DNA of 64,000 nt. It comes from Acholoe squamosa. Lineage: Eukaryota > Annelida > Polychaeta > Phyllodocida > Polynoidae. Positions 10,301 to 25,300 of the stretch are shown piece by piece (within the stretch, counting starts at the first letter, position 1; each line of letters begins with the position of its first letter). The notes beneath the pieces are model-generated. The model worked only from the letters and a program-made list of their open reading frames with translations, had not been told where the DNA came from and ran no database searches. Position numbers and translations under genes: made by a program. The DNA is taken from positions 36,085,932 to 36,149,931 of the forward strand of contig OX439052.1 of assembly GCA_949317995.1 (NCBI GenBank), read 5' to 3'.

Positions 10301-13300
10301 ATGATGATATATGAGTATTGTACCCTCACAGCGTGGCTGTGGATGATTCTAAGACAACTGAACCTAAAAAGTAGAGTTATTGGTACCCCACAAATTCTGT
10401 GTAAAACCAAACATAATATTCTGAATCCAAAAGGTTATGACCAATAACACAAGAGTGATTAACCTATGCTCTTTTAATGTTAATGGCATAAGGGTGAGAG
10501 ATAAGCGAAGAGCTATTTTCAAGAAGCTAAAGGATGAAAGTTATAATATTGTCTTCCTTCAGGAAACCCACTGCACAGCAGAAGTAGAAAAGATTTGGAA
10601 GGCTGAGTGGGGTGGTGATATAATATGTGCAAATGGCAGCTCATCATCCAAAGGTGTAGCCATACTCTTCAATAGAAATTACCCTTACAAGTGCCTAGAA
10701 AAGACACTGGATGCCAATGGGAGGTATATTATATTGCACATCAAGGTTCAGGGAGTGGATTATGTCTTATGCAATATTTATGCTCCAACACAAAACTATG
10801 AAGCAGACCAGATGGCTGTATTAGATGAAATATCAGATAGATTAAAAGGCTATGAAGTTGAAAACTTTCTCCTTGGAGGCGACTTTAATGAAACCCCAGG
10901 CCCATATATAGACAGAAGGGCAACCAATAGTATAAGGGCAGCTAATAAGCAGTATAGGAAGCAAATATACAGTCTACAAGATACTCTCAGCTTAGTGGAT
11001 ATATGGAGAGTTAGACACTCTAATTTACGTAGATATTCTTTTCATAGGCAGGAGCAAGCATCCAGGATAGATTTCTGGCTAGTGTCTGAGCATTTGACAG
11101 GCTTTGTTCATAAAACAGATATCCGTCCTGGAACGCTATCTGACCACAGTAAGGTAAAACTGGGAATCTCCAGTGCTGACCAGGACAGAGGCCCAAATTT
11201 TTGGAAGTTTAATAATACCCTTCTCTCAGATAAAGACTATGTGAATCAACTTAAGACTATGCTTGGAAAATGTAAGATAGAATACCAGGATCTGGCACCC
11301 AATGCGAAGTGGGAGATTCTGAAGTATGAGATAAGGAAATTTTCAATTAATAACAGCAAAAAGAAGAAGGCAGAGTCTAAAAAGGTAGAGAGGGAGTTAA
11401 CAAACAGTCTGGGCAAATTGACTGCAGCCTTTGATGAGGGCCATGATGTAATTGATGAAATGGAAATTGTTAAGAGAGACCTGAAAGATATTGAATTAAA
11501 GACAGCTAGAGCCATCATGTTTAGGTCAAAAGCGAATTGGTCCCAGGTAGGTGAACGACCAACCAAATACTTTTTGAATTTAGAAAAAAAGAATTTTATG
11601 GACAAACTTATTACTCAACTGAAAGATCAAAATGGGCATATAGTCACTGAATGCAAAGATATCCTTAGCGTACAGAAGCAATTCTACAGAAATCTATACT
11701 CAGATAGCTATAGAGTTGTCCCTTCACAGATACAAACAACTTAGCTGTCTTGTCTGACAACCAGAGAGAGATGATAGAGAGACCCTTATCAAAGTCAGAT
11801 TTTCTCAACAGTCTTAAATCTTTAAAGAATGGGACGTGCCCAGGCACTGATGGGCTAACTGCAGTTTTATAAGTTCTTCTGGACTGATATTGGGGATGAT
11901 GTTAGTCAAAGTCTACTCTATGCCACAGAAACGGGCAGCTTGAGCCAAGAACAGAAACGTGGCATTATAACCCTTATCCCTAAAAAGGAAAAAGATAGAC
12001 TCCAGCTAGGAAACTGGAGGCCGATCAGCCTGCTGAATACAGACTATAAGATCTACACCAAGGCCCTGGCAGAAAGGATAAAACCCCACCTCCCTAGTAT
12101 TATAAGCTTAGATCAATCTGGATTTGTTAGGTCAAGGTATATAGGAACAAGTATTCGCACAGTTGAAGATATATTAGCATACACCACAAAGTTAAGTCGC
12201 CCTGGTATTCTGATGGCGGTGATTTTGAAAAAGCATTTGATAAGATAAGGTGGGAGTTTATCTTTAAGGCACTTGAAAGGTTTGGATTTGGGGAAAAATA
12301 CATCTCATGGGTCAGGATATTATATAAAGACATTGTTGCCTGTGTCATAAATAATGGGTACACAAGTACCTGTCCAAAAAGAAAAGAAAGGACTTAATGT
12401 CCGAGAAACCTTGAATGTCTGAGTTCCTCGATGGCCCCCGGACGTAAAACTAAACAAACAAACAAACACAAGTGACTGGTTTGAACTTGCATGCGGAACC
12501 AGACAGGGATGCTGTCTATCGCCTTTTTTGTTTGTTATTGCTGTAGAACTGTTAGCTCATAATGTACGCATGAATGTAGATATTAAAGGTATAAGACTTG
12601 GTACTAGAGAAGTAAAGATATGTCAATATGCTGATGATACCACTTGTTTTATCGAGTCAGCAGCAGGTCTACATCACCTGCTGGACTGTTTGAGAAGGTT
12701 TAGGAGGTACTCTGGTCTGAAGGTAAATAGATATAAGACACAATATCTTGCACTTGGTGGTATTGACACTAGTCAGACCGGATTGGAGGGTCTTGCATGG
12801 AGCGAAAGATTGATTGTCCTGGGCATCTCTGTAGCACCGAATAGGACAGAAGCCCAAAATTACTCGTGGAACTTTGAACCCCAGATACAGAAAATCACCA
12901 GCATAAGTGATGATTGGAGGCACCGCAACATCTCACTCAAAGGTAAAACTATCATCATAAACAGTCTAATGCTACCATGTGTGATGTTCCCGGCCTCAGT
13001 CACCACTACACCATCTAGAGCAATAGATGAAGTCAATAGAATTGTTGACAGATTCCTATGGGGCTCCAACAGGAACAAGGTAGCCAGGGCACGTGTTCAG
13101 GCACAGACTAAGCATGGTGGACTTGCAGTAGGCAATTTTAAAACGAAAATCATTGTATCTAACATAAACTGGATCAAAAGGTTCTATTGGGATACCACCA
13201 TGGTTCCATGTGATTTTATTAAGTTATTTCTCCATGAAGTGTCTGACTTGAAACTGTTTATTCATACAAAATCAGATATTAACATACCACGAGAAGCAAG

Positions 13301-16300
13301 CCCATTCTATTATCAGGTTCTCAAGGACTGGCATGAATTCCAAAATGTCTCACTAGTAAGAGGTCCGTAATGAAGTATTGTGGAAAAATAAGTTTATTAC
13401 TATCAATAATACACCAATATTTTGGAAGTCTTGGAGGGAAGCTGGTATTGTCAGGGTTGAAGATTTACTGGATAATGGAAGTTTTATGTCAGACACTCAA
13501 ATTTCTCAAAGGTATGGTGTTCAGTGTAACTTTCTTCAGGCTCTACAAATTCGACAAAGTATACCAGGTAGCTGGAGAGCTAGCATATCCTGTGACGAAA
13601 TTCAAAGGCCAAATGACTGTATTTGGGTCATTGATAATAACCCAGATGTAGATCTCTTTTCAACATCAAGCAAGAAATTGTATTGGATAGTTCTATACCG
13701 TCACTCACAACAAATGCCAAGGAATGAAATGAAATGGGCAAAAGTCTTTCCTGAGGTCAAATTTACAAAGGTTCCATGGTATGACATATATATATGTCCA
13801 TACCAAGTGAGTAGGGAAACAAAGTTACAATCATTTCAATATAAGGTACTCCATAAAATACTAGTTTGATATACGTGCAAAGGAAAACCCAGAATGTATA
13901 TATTGTGATGGTAAGACTGACACTCTTGATCACTTCCTTGTGAAATGCCCCCCAGTAGTCTACTTCTGGAAGTTAGTCGTACGATGGATAAACACTGTTG
14001 CTAAGATTGATACAGGGAATTTAGATGAGCATGAATTGATACTTGGATTATGTAGAAAAATTCCAAATGGTGATATCATCAACAATGTAATGCTTAGAAC
14101 CAGGTTTTACATTTATAGGCAGCGTTTGTATCACAAGTGCCATCTTGATCTGTTGCAATGGATAGGAGAGTTTAAACACTCTCTTCTCTCAGAACAATTT
14201 ATATGCAGTCTGGAGAACAAGCAAAAGAGGTTTAGGAAATGGGAGGCTATTTTGGACTCAATGTAACTGCTATGCATACACTGAAAGAACCCTAGTATCT
14301 CACTCATAGCATACTTCCTAGATAGGGGAACGGAGCTGCGAAAACTGTATCGATGTAGAGGTATATCAGTATCTAGTCTCTATCACTAGTCATATAGAAC
14401 ACATCTATTGTCATACTCACTATAATAATGCACTATGTATTGTCCTGTGGTGTTTATATAACAAAATATCAAAAAATGTAGCGAAGACCTGTATAGCTAT
14501 AGACATTTTTTTTTAAAATAAAAAATGAGCGCTGCTCTATATATATATAAAAAAAAATATTGTTACCTAAGGGGTTTTATACCAGTATTATGTATGAAGT
14601 TAACTGTCAATCCCGGTTCAGCATCCCTCAAGGAAACCCTAGTAAACATCCATCCACAGCTCAGCCTTTCAAAGTTTTTGTTATTACTCCAGGAAAATTC
14701 CAAATTTAATGATCTAAAATTCTAGTATTAGTAGAAGAAATTAGGAATTCAAATTGTTCATTGTGACACATATTTATCTCTGTATATCAGGGGAGTGGTA
14801 GTGGCACATAAGACATTTCATCGCTACACGGTGAGAGCTAAGCGTGGAACAGCACAGGGGCTGAAGGACAAACAGGGCGGTGCGATACACTCTGCTGGGG
14901 CCAGTCTACGCAGATACAATGAGGCTGCACTATCTCAAGTATGGTTAAAGTTTGTACACTTTACAGGGATGTAAGTTCTCAGAATTTGGTCTGATTTCAG
15001 AATTTTCAGAGTTTGAGCTGCCTATTAGATATACCCAAATTTCTTTTCTCAGAACAATTTTTTGTTGGCAATCATGCTTGAACTATTACCGAGCCCACAA
15101 TTGTTAGAATAAAGTGAATATTACTCAGACTTCTCAGTACTCTAGTTATCCCATACCTTAAATCATTGACCAGATTAAACTATTTTTGAATATGAAATAT
15201 GAGGATTGAATAAACATCAATTGCAGGAAGTGTCTGAGCTAATTTCGAGTTGGTCTGAGCACATGGAAACATGTGACAGGATATTTCTACGTGCCCCCAG
15301 CTTTAATCGAGCAATATTCTTTGGAGGGAAGTATCCACCACTGGACAAGAAAGATACCCGGATACGCCTCATTCCCTTCCCAACCCGCCGCCCCACTTTT
15401 AATGAGCTGCAGAGAGTCCATACCGTCCTGGCCGCCATTGAGTGTTATGGTGAGAAGTCTGATTAAAATCTGATAATTAAAGATGATTAGTTATACAAGA
15501 TAGTGAATGAGAGGGCGTATAGTGATCTCTATCATACTTACATATATATAAACATCTGTCCCTATGAACGTTTTTATAGGTTCAAGGGAAATTAAAACTT
15601 TATTGATTTATCAGGAAGGTTTTCCCCCCTTTGGGGTATTCAATTTTTTCATTATTGCTAGAAAACTTTAGCAATCACTTCTGCTCCAGTTTGATATACA
15701 GTATAACAGAGTTAACTTCAAGTCTTCTGTGAGGATATATAGTTCAAAAGTACTGCACCCAAAAGGTTTCTCAAATAATCCTACTAGGGATTTGATATCA
15801 TATTTCCTTCTCAAATATTTTCAGTACATTTCAGTTGGAAGGAAATATGTTATATGTTTGAACAGGTGAAGACGATACAATACACGACCACATCAAGACT
15901 TCACCAAAACGTGCTGCATCATCTCAGCCCAAGACCTCCATTCAACCTCGGGTACAGAGTGAAATGGTACCGAGTGATACACAGAAATCATCAGACAACA
16001 CTCAACAAGGTAAGCACGGTTATATATCAGAATTCCCCAGTTTTATCATTTAGTAATGCACCATTGCTTACATATTTAGCTTGCCGGTTGGAGCTGTGGT
16101 AGGGTGGTAATTTTGTACAATGGAGCCATCCATAAATGATGTCATGCAAAATTTGACCATTTTTGACCCCCCCTCGTCACGTTTTTTGCCAAATTTGCAA
16201 TGCTGAAGGTATATAAAAAAAAACAATTCTGTCACGCCGAGCCTGACCCCCCCCCCCCTCCAGCGTGACGTCATTTGTGGATGACCCCAATGTACATATT

Positions 16301-19300
16301 ATAACCCCCACGCCTTGGGTACTGCAGAACTGCCTTTATTACAAAGATAGTGATAATCTGCTAGTAATCTAAGTACCGGTAGTACCCGGTAAGGTCGTAT
16401 TCAGCAGTGTACTGTAGATCTATATTTCTCTCTTCTTATAATTTACTGTGTTTGTTATATGACATGAAAAATCTGTTGATCACAGTTGCATTTAGTTTGT
16501 TAAGTTGCTGTTATGTTGGATCTATTGCTGCAACAGCTACAGGTACAACCCAATCTGCATGTTCTGTTAGATGTTTCAATTTCACTTGAGTGAATTTGTT
16601 TCCTCTTTCTAGATGACTGGGACAACGAAGATGAGGAGGTAGAGCTTGTGGCATCACTAGAGACTATCGACCTCACCCAACTTAATCCATTTGAATCTAC
16701 CAAGAAGCCAAAGAAGAAGAAAACAAAAAAGCCAAATAAGGATACGGAACCTGCCATTGTGAAAGCAGCTAAAGAGGATGCTAAACCTTCTACTCCCTTG
16801 ATAGAATTTAGTAAGTTGGCATAGGGTAGATTAACCTAATGACAGCCACATACCTTGAGACTTCCACCCCCAGAAAATAGCCATAACATTGGGTTTGCTA
16901 GTGAATCAGCATTACCAACTAGTAGATCCAATGCTCATCAACAATTTCATAATGTTGATGCAGAAGTCTATTTTTCTTTGCAAATATGTTCGGTGGACGT
17001 CTCAAGGTATGTGGCTGTCTTTAGGTTAATCTACCCTGGGTGATTAACATGTATGCTGACTTTGCTACCATAATCTCCTGCATATAAGACGCATCTTATA
17101 CGAGGGGTTTTAGTTCTCCTTGGACCCACAAGGGGGACACCAAGACCTTTCTTTTGATATGTTATATGCCATAATGGTCATAATAGGGCATAAGGGGGCC
17201 CAGGGGGGTTCAGTGGGCCAAAGCTACACGCAGGTTTTTAAATTTTGAAAATTCACTCAGTAGAACCAAAGTTATGAATTTTTCACTTTTTTTGAGGATT
17301 TTCCAAAACTCTAGGTGCGTCTTATACGCGCACTGCGTCTTATACGCGGGAGATTACGGTAGTTTAATTATCGGCCAATGAAATAACACCAACTATTCAC
17401 TGCGGTCCTCTCGGGGGGCAGTGGTACGCATCAGTTAACAGTTATCAGTGATAAGACCTGGGATCCAGCTTCAGCAGTGGCCGCGCCCATTGGACAATCT
17501 GCTACCTCGGTATACATGAATATCTTTTAGAATATTATATGCCCAGCCATTTGTGTCTTGGAGTAGGCTTTCAGGAGAAGGTCTCAAAGAGGAAAACAGT
17601 GGTTATAAAAAAATAGGGGGAAATATTTTTTATATTCATATTCTAAGGCTCTCTGTATCTCTATGTATAACATAAGATATATATTTATCTGAGTAAATTC
17701 CAGATTTACTCAGATAACTCTTAACCTCACTCTAAATCCCATTACAGGCGATGAGGAGTATGCTTTGCGAAACGAGCTCTACACAGCGTGTAAGATCGGC
17801 AATGTAGAACGGCTTCGGGAGATCCTCTCACCACTTAGGCCAGAAGATGCCAATGAAGACATATCACAGAATATAGATTCACAAGATGAACCTACGCCCT
17901 CTCAGAAAGGACCAGATAATGCACATACTGTTATAGAAAGAGACTGTGGGTATCTACCTGAGAAGAATTGTTCTAGTAAAGAGAATGACTCTGGAGGTTC
18001 AATTATCAAAGCAGAACCAACAAAAGGCTGTGAAGATATACCTAAGTGTGATAAGATTGCAGGCCCAAATGAGAAAGCTGCAAAAATGGTAGTAAAGGTA
18101 GAGCTGTTAAATGCACCATTTGGAGAGTCGCGGCGTACATTGTTACACGTGGCTGCGGGACAGGATCACGCGGAAGCTGTAACATGTTTACTGGAGGCAG
18201 GCGCTGACCCAAGTTTAAGGTAAGAAAATCCCCCATGTCTTTACTAAAGTCTTTATGAACCGAGTAATAATTAAAGAGTTTTAAGAGTTTTTATTGGGTC
18301 TAATGATACATATAGACAAATAAAATTAATTAAATGATATGTATGATATGGGCATGTTGCCCTACTTATGTTAGTACCCCTTTATATTTCATATATATGA
18401 TCTAGACATTTATATCAGGTATAGCAGGAGAAATACAGTGGTTTCAATATCAACAGCAGAGAAACACAGTTACATATTTCGCTATTTTTGAATGAGATGA
18501 GATACTACTGTTCTTAATGGTGAAGATCAAAATTGATAAAAAAAAGAAACAGGCCTTTTTACATGAAACAAGCAGGGTAGTCCTCCAGAATTTTCTTTTC
18601 AAAGACCTTGGAACATTTAATGGTGGTATAGTCAGTCTTAACGTCATTCCACATACTTATAGCCCTGTAGTAGGAGCTGTGTAGGAACAAGGGTTTTAAG
18701 AATGGGGTAGAATCAACCTAATACCCTGATTTCTCCTTGTAGGGAGATTTCTATTATCTACCAAATTTTGAATATCTTTTAGCCTGAAGGCATATGCCAG
18801 AAGGTGTATATCTCTTCTATTAATTAATTTCTGGCACCCACTCTTTTCATGCAGCTGGGCTGTAGTGTACAGGGGAAATTCCTTGAGGTTAACTTTGTAT
18901 ACAGATCTCAAACCCTTGTTTTGTAATAAATGCAGTTCTTAAGTTTCACCCCTATAATCCCTATTCCATACATAGTCTGCATAATCCAGTACTGGCAGCA
19001 CAAGTGTTTTATATATAATGAAGGCAGTATCATCATTAGTATATTTTCTAACTCTATATAAGGCCATTCCAAATTAATAAATTGTTCTATGGATTTTCTG
19101 TTTTAGAAAAAGAGGCTGGAGGGCGAAATTTTTATTTTATTTTTCTAGGAAAAATTATTTGTCTGGATTTTGCATGGCCAAAATGTGGAGAGGGCTATTT
19201 TTTTTTTTTGGTGGCGGGGGGGGGGGGGTCCCTTGCTTAAAATGTTCATTTTGCTTTAAGTGCAGAATAGGCCTATATAATAAAACCGGTGATATCTTTA

Positions 19301-22300
19301 CCTATCCAATGAGTGGTCTGCCATTTCTGTACAATTGATTGATCCTGTAAGCTCCATGGTAAAAAAAAAAAAAAAATTGGCAATTTTCCAGAAAATGATG
19401 CGGGTGGAATCCATAGACCAATAAATTTTCATATAATCTTTGCCTAATTTTTTTGCAGGTATTTTCTATATGAGGGGTGAACGTTAGACCAGTGTCTATT
19501 GTCACACCTAGATATGTAAATTCATGAACTTGCTCTAGTACAGAATTACCCAGGTTAAAAACAGGTAGTGGATCATGCTTTTTAATATTGAAAACCATCC
19601 ATTTTGTTTTAGCACAATTGATAGTAAGACTATTGTCGATACACCAAGCCATTATAGCAGTTAGGGCAGCATGCATCTTGGCACTTGAAGTTACAGTTAT
19701 CACTGCATCATCAGCATATACCGTAATCTCCCGCGTAGAAGACACGGTGCGCGTAGAAGACGCTCCCCAAACTCACGGTAGGCTGGTTCGTGTAGAGGAC
19801 GCATCCAACCTCCCTGGATCGATATTTAGAAAAAAAACCGTACAAGACGCCCCCCCAACTCACCAGGGGGGGGGGGGTTCGCGTATAAGACGCACCCCCC
19901 ACCCCCCACCCCCAGGCTCTATGAGTTCAAGCTGTCATCGGCACACAGTCGGCGTTTTGCCCGCCGAGCAAATCTACAGCGACCGGTCTGCCGCGCTGCT
20001 GGCTATATGAGTTCAAGCTGTCATCGGCACACGGTCGGCTTCTTCCCCGCCGAGCAAATCTACAGCGACCGGTCTGTCGAGGTGCTGGCGCTATGAGTTC
20101 AAGCTGTCATCGGCACACAGTCGGCGTTTTGCCCGCCGAGCAAATCTACAGCGACCGGTCTGCCGCGCTGCTGGCTATATGAGTTCAAGCTGTCATCGGC
20201 ACACGGTCGGCGTCTTCCCTGCCGAGCAAATCTACAGCGACCGGTCTGTCGAGGTGCTGGCGCTATGAGTTCAAGCTGTCATCGGCACACGGTCGGCGTC
20301 AAACCCGCTGAGCGCCTGTACACTGCTGCTGCGCTGCTGGCTATATGAGTTCAAGCTGTCATCGGCACACGGTCGGCGTCTTCCCCGCCGAGCAAATCTA
20401 CAGCGACCGGTCTGCCGCGGTGCTGGCTATATGAGTTCAAGCTGTCATCGGCACACAGTCGGCGTCAAACCTGCCGAGCAAATCTACACCGACCGGGCTG
20501 CCGAATTGCTGGCTATATGAGTTCAAGCTGTCATCGGCGCATGGTGGGCCTTATCCCCGGCGAGCGCGTCGACACCTCCCGGTCTGCCGCGGTGCTGGCG
20601 CTATGAGTTCAAGCTGTCATCGGCGCATTTTCCCAAATGAGATGTTGGAAAACCCCGTGTATAAGACGCACCCCCAACTTGAAGAAATCCTATAAGACGC
20701 ACAAGGCATTTGTTTGGCGTAGAGGACGCGTCTTATACGCGGGAGATTACGGTAGTGAAATTTTATAATCATACAGTGTCTCAATTTTAGGTTTTGTGAC
20801 TTTGGGTCTAAGTACATGTGTTATACAAGCTAAAAAAAACCAGTTGAATTGCAATATAAGGACTGAATTGTGAATGGATGTCATGTCGAAGGGAAATTAA
20901 TTTTCAGTCATTATAAGGTGGGGTGTAGTGTCACACCTTTATGCTTGGGTATGTGATTGAGCATCTGTAGTTCTATCAATAAGGACATACCGTAATCTCC
21001 CGCGTATAAGGTGCGCCTTGGGGGGGGGGTAATATTACTATAGCCCAGCGCCTACGGCGCTGTGATTATAATGGGACCAGCGGCAAAGTTTTCCGCCGCT
21101 CGGTCAACGTACTGGGCTCGTGCTCGTCTCCGTCTTAACAGAGAGACTCGCCGAAACCAGTGGCAAAGTTTTCCGCCGCTCGGTCAACGTACCGGGCTCT
21201 TGCTCGTCTCCGTTTTAACAGAGAGACTCGCCAAAACCAGCGGCAAAGTTATTATTTCTTTCCTCTTAAATAGATGACAAATTCAGATAGAAATACATGC
21301 AGGGTCGAGAGAAAAGAAGAATGGGTGGATTGAAAGTGAATAATTATAGAGATTTCTTGATAAAAGCAGTCACGTCAGTGCGTGAAAACACTGCCTCCAC
21401 TGCCGGAGGCGGGGGAGGTTTCATAGATAAGGGGGGTAAACAGTACTAAATTAACAAAAATCTGCCCTTAGAGGTGCGCCTTATACATGGAATTGCATTC
21501 TCTTAGTTGGGGATGCGCCTTATACACGAGCTGCGCCTTATACGCGGGAGATTACGGTACCAATTTGTCAAGCTATAGGGTTCAAATATTTCATCCTTAC
21601 ATTTCAGGGACAGTGATGATAAACTGCCATACTTAATGGCCAACCAGAAATCAGTCCGGAACCAGTTCCGACAGTTCATGGCCAAATACCCAGACCGCTA
21701 CGATTATACTGCAGCAGAGGTTAGTTGTGATTAAAAGAGGTCTATTCTTGCATGTAGATATATCTATTTCACCTGAGCTGGGCTAGCCCAATTTACGGAT
21801 ACACACACACATATCCATTCATCAATGGTGTTTTCTGTCTGTTAATTTGACCTTAGCTTTCGAAATAACATTGTTCACTCACTCTCTTGCATATACACTA
21901 CGGGGGTAACTTAAAAGTCCTGGCTATTCATTCCATATTTTATTTTACTTGGTAGTATTCATAACATCTGATAAAGGAAAATTATTACATATTGCAAATA
22001 TCTGATACATTTTTTATAGATTCCCGCCCCTGTCTCGTCAGAGAGAGAAGCTGAGAAGAAAGCAAAGGATGCAGAGAGACGCAAACAGGCGAAGAAAGCA
22101 AGACAAGCTAGATTAAAGGTTTGTTTGTAAGAAAGGAAAATTTGTATATATATGTAGTGGTTTGAATGTATAACTCGAATGGTTCGAAGTGAAAACCAGA
22201 CAAGGGATCTCGGGTTAGTGCAACTGGCACGTGTTTATTTCGGTGTATGGTTTACATCTACCTGGATATAGGTCGCCTAATGAAATGTTAAGCTTGGTAA

Positions 22301-25300
22301 GAAGTGGTCCGACTCTGTCGAGAGGCAGATCCAGACTAACGCCTTCCCCGGCCCCAGGTAGGAGCTGGAGCGAGGCGAACATTGCTGCCACCACCCCGCA
22401 GCGACCAGGGGTCGTAAGGACCTCTAGTGACTACCGGTGATGGGCGCACCACTCGAAACGCCCTCTCGAGGAAGACGCTCACACTATATTACGATCTACG
22501 AGCCCCTACACTACCCCCACCAGAATAAGGAAAGGGGTGTACAAAAAACATATTTAAACTAGAACGATTTCCTTATTCTACATTAAAGGGCTCGATGTAA
22601 TAAACAAGAGTGAGTGAGTAATAGATGTTTAAAGCCATTTCGACAGCTAAGGTCATATTCATGGAGAGAACCTCATTACAAAATTTCACAGAGGAATGTG
22701 TCAGTGCCCGCGCATATGTGCACCACACACATCCTGAGGGGATAGGAAAGAGGAGAAATAGACCCTTTTAAGTGGGCTAGGGAAGCCTGTAATAAACAAG
22801 AGTTCGAAGTAGAACATGATATGTTATTTGTGTGACGTGACGTCTTAATAGTAGGAGTCGACCACATAGAATTATTTTAAGGTAAATTAAATATAACAAT
22901 ACACTATAAACATAATTAGAGAAGGATTGAGACAAGTTTGAAAGAACATGTTTGAATCCGTACATTAGAGTATTAACGTATGTTATTAATGACATACCAT
23001 GTTCGTAATTATTTATAGTAATATATGTTACCTAACCCGAAAAGAAAATTTTTATAGTTCATGTTGTACTATATTTATTAGTTTTTTTAACACAGTTTAC
23101 AGTAACTGTGGTTTTTTTTTACATTTATATATACCACTATTAACCTGAAGTATTATGTGAACACATTAGGTTGGTACCTGAGAAGTGTTTTTAAAGCAAA
23201 TGTACATAGTTCGAGTTACAGATCTTGTAGGTTTGTAGCACCTACTGGGGCTGGATCTGGGGTTATAGCCGCAGTGGCTACTTCAGGGGTTGGGTTCGGG
23301 GTGTCGATAGGGTTGACGGTGGCAGTGGTCGGGGCAGCAGTAGCAGCTTCAGGTTCCCTTTGAGGTCTGACTGGGTGTCCAGGCTCAGTGGCAGACTGCT
23401 TCGGGGTGGGCACACTCATGAATCCAAAGGATTCAATGTCTGCCTGGAGCTGTCTGGCCTCCTGGAGTTTGCCCTGGAGCTTCTCGAATGCACTTTCCGG
23501 AGTGCCATCCAAATCCTTCATGAAGCAGCCGAATGCTGCCATGAATCGAACGTCCTGATGGTCATACTGCCTCCATAGCTCCTGAAGTTCGGTTTCAGAC
23601 CTGGTTTCGCGAATTTGATGCATTTGAAATTTTGGAGTAGGGTGATTTCTCTTTTTATGGGTATACTATGGGTGTGGATGGTTACTATTGCAGAGGTAAT
23701 TTTTCTTAAATATGTAAACTGTTGCCATGGTTACCAATGCAATTTGGTACAATGTCAACAATTGCTCGGTTGTCGTACCTACTTGCAGCACAGGTACAAT
23801 TCTGTTATCTAACTATCTATTGTATGTCCATTTTGTGCACCCACATATCCACTATGTACACCCCTAATTTCACAGTTGTGCCATGTATAGGTACAGAGCT
23901 ACAAGGGGAAACATCACCCCACTCCAAGGGATGCTCAAGGTATCTGGAGTTGACTCGGTGAGAGACGGCTCCGTTTCGGTGGTGTCCATTAGCTCAACTT
24001 CTGGACTTCGGGGTGCCTCGTCCTGGGCTCGAAGTGGGGTCGGGTGCCCATCAGGACTGGCCGTTACGGTCGCCACCACCTCTGACTGAGCCATATTTCG
24101 GGCTCAGACGGTTCAGGGTTTGCCCTCCTTCGTACAGAGACTAAGGTAGTGCAAGTTAATTGGTGGTATCTGGATTCCTTTGCTATAGAGGCTTGAGAGA
24201 AAACAGCGGCACGTCTTACCCCTGTAAGACGGTTCGCAAGCTGTGAGCGATATTAGGGTCACAACAAGCGAAGCGGGACCAATGCGCATGCGCCACTGCA
24301 CTGCGCCGCTCCTAGTCCCCGGTTCACTAGCGCCCCCTTTCGGTTGTGGCAAGCGTCCGTACTACCCCGGATAACCGAGGTTCGAGGCTTGGTGTTTTCA
24401 TAGGCCGTTGGTGGGACTACCCTCTTCTCTGTTTATTTCGATGGGAGTTTGGAAGAAAAACATGTAGCATCATGCGTACACCCCAGGCTAGCTGTCTGCC
24501 ACCCACAGGAACCATAAACAGGGTGGTAATACGCATCATGGTTGTATTTCGAATCATGGTCGAGGTATCTCAACCTCCAAACACATAACAAGACATGTAG
24601 ACAGGACTATACACTCATTGTGATTTCGGAACATTAACCCATTAAGGCCTGATGTTGAGAATACTCAACATCCATGTAGGGGCGGATGTTGAGTATTTTC
24701 AACACCATGTGGGGGCTGATGTTGAGTATAATCGACATAGATATATTATGTGGCAGCCATGTTTGGAAATTTGAGATAGACTTAAGTGTATTGCTATTTT
24801 TGGTATGATGATGTTTGATACCTATTTTGGGGCTGAGGAATTCAAATCTGAGAATTTTACAGTGATAGAGACATTGTGAAATGGTTGAAAATGATATCAA
24901 AGTCATGGACAGTGTATTATACCATGCACCCTCCCGCCCCCTGGTAAATGTACTGCTCAAAATTCAGTCCCCTAGCCTTCTAAAATACTCTCATAGCCAG
25001 CCCTTAATGGGTTAAGTAACGGCAGTCCGCCCAGGAATTCTGGGACTGCACCTCACCTCTCTTATCTTTGTTTTTCAACTGAAAATCTCGAGAAGGTTTA
25101 ATGGAAGGTGCCAACATCTTCCTCCTACCTCGGATTCTCCGTTCCGCCGAGACATTTTTATCACGATTAGATTTTGAATCCGTGTCAGTGTCGACCCCTT
25201 AGGTTTATCGTCACCTACCTTTTTACAGGGTCAGCCCCTTTTTTGTCTCAGGGCATTCTCCTTCAGTTTCCTGGCTAACTCGTTGGTCCTCATTAGGACC

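Larger units (their letters stand above)
8132..14568 (+). mobile_element. Full-length Tx1/L1-like LINE with 13-bp target duplications
   Basis: The element occupies 8145-14555 (6.41 kb), in the sense direction of the ANKZF1 intron. AATATTGTTACCT at 8132-8144 and 14556-14568 is a perfect 13-bp target duplication and fixes both ends. Layout: a 5' leader of about 220 bp, ORF1 with a NADAR domain (8368-9957), a spacer of about 480 bp, ORF2 with AP endonuclease and reverse transcriptase (10437-14266), a short 3' UTR and an A-rich end. ORF1 is open; ORF2 has frameshifts and a SINE insertion, so this copy is not autonomous. Confidence 0.9.

Noticed and set aside
19921-20630. Regular 86-bp repeats as a CRISPR array
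   Set aside because: Units are contiguous with no unique spacers, lie within a MITE, and the genome is animal.
23216-24094. Envelope gene of the Gypsy element
   Set aside because: No signal peptide, membrane segment or Cys pattern; kept only as accessory ORFs of unknown function.
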